Source: WTKG01 sp963735005
GTDB lineage: Bacteria > Actinomycetota > Actinomycetes > Actinomycetales > Demequinaceae
Assembly (NCBI GenBank): GCA_963735005.1
Contig: CAVTJA010000013.1
Location: 1-64,000 of the forward strand
DNA length: 64,000 bases
Reading direction: 5' to 3'
Below, one piece after another: positions 63,957 to 64,000 of the stretch. The notes under the pieces were generated by a model, which was not told the DNA's origin, did no database searches, and saw only the letters and a list, made by a program, of their open reading frames with translations. A program made the position numbers and the translations under genes. Each line of letters starts with the position of its first letter. Position 1 is the stretch's first letter.

Positions 63957-64000
63957 CAGCCGAGTCTAGTTTCGCGCTGGGAGGCCCTGCGCACGCGCGC

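Overview
The window is a gapless stretch of high-GC DNA from a free-living actinobacterium, probably of the order Micrococcales; the order is inferred from gene content and is not proven. The evidence is the strong G/C third-position bias, the clpX-clpP2-clpP1 cluster, two Eis-type acetyltransferases, a SigK/RskA pair with DipZ proteins, a secreted GH10 xylanase and many GTG starts. There is no transposase, integrase, phage structural gene, rRNA or CRISPR array. Two tRNA genes (Pro-UGG and Gly-UCC) lie near 36 kb.

Layout. 0-4 kb: an alpha/beta hydrolase, a 114-bp compound palindrome, and three membrane proteins of unknown function. 4.1-7.9 kb: a translationally coupled glycosyltransferase / helical-barrel / GH130 operon whose first two genes are each broken by one extra C in a C4 tract. 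7.9-12.1 kb: solo arginine deiminase, two membrane proteins and a DHA2-type exporter. 12.4-18.3 kb: a SigK/RskA sigma-anti-sigma pair flanked by two DipZ paralogues (CcdA-thioredoxin fusions), followed by two small repeat lipoproteins. Three transcription units here share a promoter-like motif, CCAATCC-N15-sCGAAw. 18.4-21 kb: valS. 21-22.5 kb: a decaying membrane-protein locus. 22.5-28.7 kb: a large secreted beta-helix adhesin-like protein, a sugar-efflux-type MFS transporter and a modular xylanase, the last two behind LacI-type operators.

28.7-34 kb: ATP-dependent proteolysis and folding (clpX, clpP2, clpP1, tig) around two DUF4190-like membrane proteins. 34-36 kb: a CDF-type transporter, a secreted protein, then a block of REP-like palindromes beside tRNA-Pro. 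36-39.8 kb: two ABC-2 exporter pairs ending in a very strong terminator. 40.9-42.9 kb: cysteine synthesis (cysK, cysE) preceded by a 39-residue leader peptide with eight cysteines in its last 18 residues, a likely cysteine-responsive attenuator. 43-49.3 kb: CoA-binding protein, two Eis-like acetyltransferases around rpiB, a SRPBCC protein and an M13 endopeptidase. 49.3-55.7 kb: membrane proteins, a LacI-type protein without its DNA-binding domain, and a MarR-ABC exporter pair in which MarR carries an Arg/Gly-rich tail. 55.8-64 kb: a secreted beta-helix protein, trmL with its start codon inside a perfect hairpin, a DUF6318-type lipoprotein, a spermidine-synthase-like protein, a zinc-ribbon/SPFH pair and an MFS exporter.

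The two most promising systems are the SigK-DipZ-methionine-rich lipoprotein locus (possible extracytoplasmic thiol/methionine redox defence) and the Cys-rich leader upstream of cysK. The frameshifts near 4.6, 5.9 and 22.05 kb all look like single inserted bases and could be sequence errors.
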